From Pseudomonas proteolytica (GTDB lineage Bacteria > Pseudomonadota > Gammaproteobacteria > Pseudomonadales > Pseudomonadaceae): 64,000 nucleotides of DNA. A program made the position numbers and the translations under genes. The notes under the pieces were generated by a model. The model was not told the DNA's origin. It worked only from the letters and a program-made list of their open reading frames with translations, and did not search any database. Location of the stretch: NCBI RefSeq assembly GCF_007858275.1, contig NZ_VFEV01000011.1, forward strand, positions 1 to 64,000. The letters are read 5' to 3'. How positions within the stretch are numbered: the first letter of the stretch is position 1; each line of letters begins with the position of its first letter. This document shows, in pieces, positions 63,302-64,000 of this stretch.

Positions 63302-63706
63302 TTAGTTCGACTTGGCCAGCAACTTAAAGTCAGAATAACTACGAATGTAGTCTTGCTCATCGTAGAGTTCGCTCGCCAAGACAAGCAGGACACAATCAGG
63401 GCTGAAATGATGCATTTCACGCCAAATCATCTTCCTGATGAGAATCGCTTTAACAGGAGAGTCCAGCCAGACCTCCTCCTGATTGACCCCATCATCCAAT
63501 TTCATGAGGCATCGACCAGATATGCAAACCGCAACCTGCATCAGCTCTTTGTGAGCATGAAAACCACGAGCAACGTCTTCCCGGGTTTGGGTAAGGTAAT
63601 AAACGCGCTTGATTGCGAAAGGAATATTCTTGTTATTCTCCAGAGCGATCAGTTGCCCTCGCTCATCCCCCCTCGATTCAATATCTAAAATCTCGATCAA
63701 ACTCAT
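63302..63706 (-). CDS. fdtA: dTDP-4-dehydro-6-deoxyglucose 3,4-ketoisomerase (FdtA/QdtA-like)
   Basis: 134 residues, cupin fold. IPFAIKRVYYLTQTREDVAR, GFHAHKELMQVAVCISGRCL with two histidines, and IWREMHHFSPDCVLLVLASE are typical of FdtA/QdtA/WxcM-C enzymes, which move the keto group of dTDP-4-keto-6-deoxyglucose from C4 to C3. Its ATG overlaps the rmlC stop. It works directly before the aminotransferase. Confidence 0.9.
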   Translation of the reverse strand: MSLIEILDIESRGDERGQLIALENNKNIPFAIKRVYYLTQTREDVARGFHAHKELMQVAVCISGRCLMKLDDGVNQEEVWLDSPVKAILIRKMIWREMHHFSPDCVLLVLASELYDEQDYIRSYSDFKLLAKSN

Positions 63707-64000
63707 TGCTGCGCCTCCAGAAAGGCATCCAACCCTGGTGCGCTATCGTCTTTTTCACTGACGAGGTAGTCTCCAGCATTAGGCCAATCAATATTCAGCG
63801 CCGGATCACTCCAATGAAGCGCTCCCTCGGAATCCTTAGCATAGTAATCGGTGGTCTTGTACAGAAAATGAGTGTCGTCCTCTAGCGAGACAAAGCCATG
63901 TGCGAACCCTTCTGGGATCCAGAGCATATGGTTGTTGGTAGTATTCAGATGCACGCCGACCCATTTCAAATAGGTGCTGGACTCAGGCCGAATATCCACC
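63703..64000 (-). CDS. rmlC: dTDP-4-dehydrorhamnose 3,5-epimerase RmlC (partial)
   Basis: The C-terminal 98 residues of RmlC; the N-terminal part lies past the right edge. DIRPESSTYLKWVGVHLNTT, WIPEGFAHGFVSLEDDTHFL, YKTTDYYAKDSEGALHWSDP and IDWPNAGDYLVSEKD match the RmlC family. It converts dTDP-4-keto-6-deoxyglucose toward dTDP-L-rhamnose. The apparent start at 63999 is an internal GTG. The same dTDP-4-keto-6-deoxyglucose intermediate feeds FdtA. Confidence 0.95.
   Translation of the reverse strand, partial: VDIRPESSTYLKWVGVHLNTTNNHMLWIPEGFAHGFVSLEDDTHFLYKTTDYYAKDSEGALHWSDPALNIDWPNAGDYLVSEKDDSAPGLDAFLEAQQ

Overview
The window is chromosomal DNA of a Pseudomonas, most likely of the P. fluorescens lineage. 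The signs are GC-rich housekeeping genes with strong Shine-Dalgarno sites, the lipoprotein OprI beside an L,D-transpeptidase, EF-P with Arg32 next to its rhamnosyltransferase EarP, both type I and type II DAHP synthases, REP-like inverted pairs between genes, and an O-antigen locus closed by wbpM next to a comEA-like gene. From memory, the order ohrR-ohr-efp-earP and oprI-ldt-tesA-ABC-greB also occurs in P. aeruginosa; no search was run.

Layout. 0.2-7.3 kb: a spermidine-synthase-like enzyme, type II DAHP synthase, an AlkX/YcaQ-type DNA glycosylase, a DUF1127 protein, two LysR regulators flanking a TauE/SafE transporter, and OhrR. 7.5-17.2 kb: Ohr; an AT-rich acyltransferase-3/SGNH gene that looks inserted; efp and earP; a small membrane protein and a Gre-like protein; cysB; a universal stress protein; and a three-gene unit (thioredoxin-like, ketopantoate-reductase-like, 5'-nucleotidase). 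17.4-25.6 kb: type I DAHP synthase, GNAT, oprI, L,D-transpeptidase, tesA divergent from ybbA-ybbP, greB. 25.7-30.6 kb: an unrecognised 394-residue protein divergent from a GldA/GldF/GldG-type ABC operon whose permease gene is frameshifted. 30.6-39.6 kb: DoxX, a MltF-like transglycosylase, tatD, a chemotaxis receptor, a Mpo1-like protein, a thioesterase, a CHAD protein, a lipoprotein and a patatin. 39.7-47.6 kb: kdpFABCDE, complete. 48-50.8 kb: an ethanolamine-type permease behind a good sigma-54 promoter, a DUF2897 protein, a TetR regulator and a ComEA-like protein.

51-64 kb is a surface-polysaccharide region with visibly lower GC in its right half. On the minus strand, from the right edge inward, lie rmlC (cut by the window), fdtA/qdtA, fdtB/qdtB, wzx, a glycosyltransferase, an EpsG-type wzy, two more glycosyltransferases, wbpV-like, wbpL-like and wbpM-like genes. 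Most are coupled by overlaps. They would build a Wzx/Wzy-dependent O antigen started by a UDP-QuiNAc/FucNAc-type sugar and containing a dTDP-3-amino-3,6-dideoxyhexose. No N-acyltransferase sits beside fdtA/fdtB. On the other side of wbpM, on the plus strand, is a two-gene unit: a 3-hydroxybutyryl-CoA-dehydrogenase-like enzyme with all catalytic residues and an NADP-like cofactor loop, and a left-handed-beta-helix acyltransferase. I propose that this pair supplies a 3-hydroxybutyryl group to the amino sugar. This is the most interesting hypothesis in the window.

All calls rest on reading motifs, lengths and context. No alignment or database search was possible.
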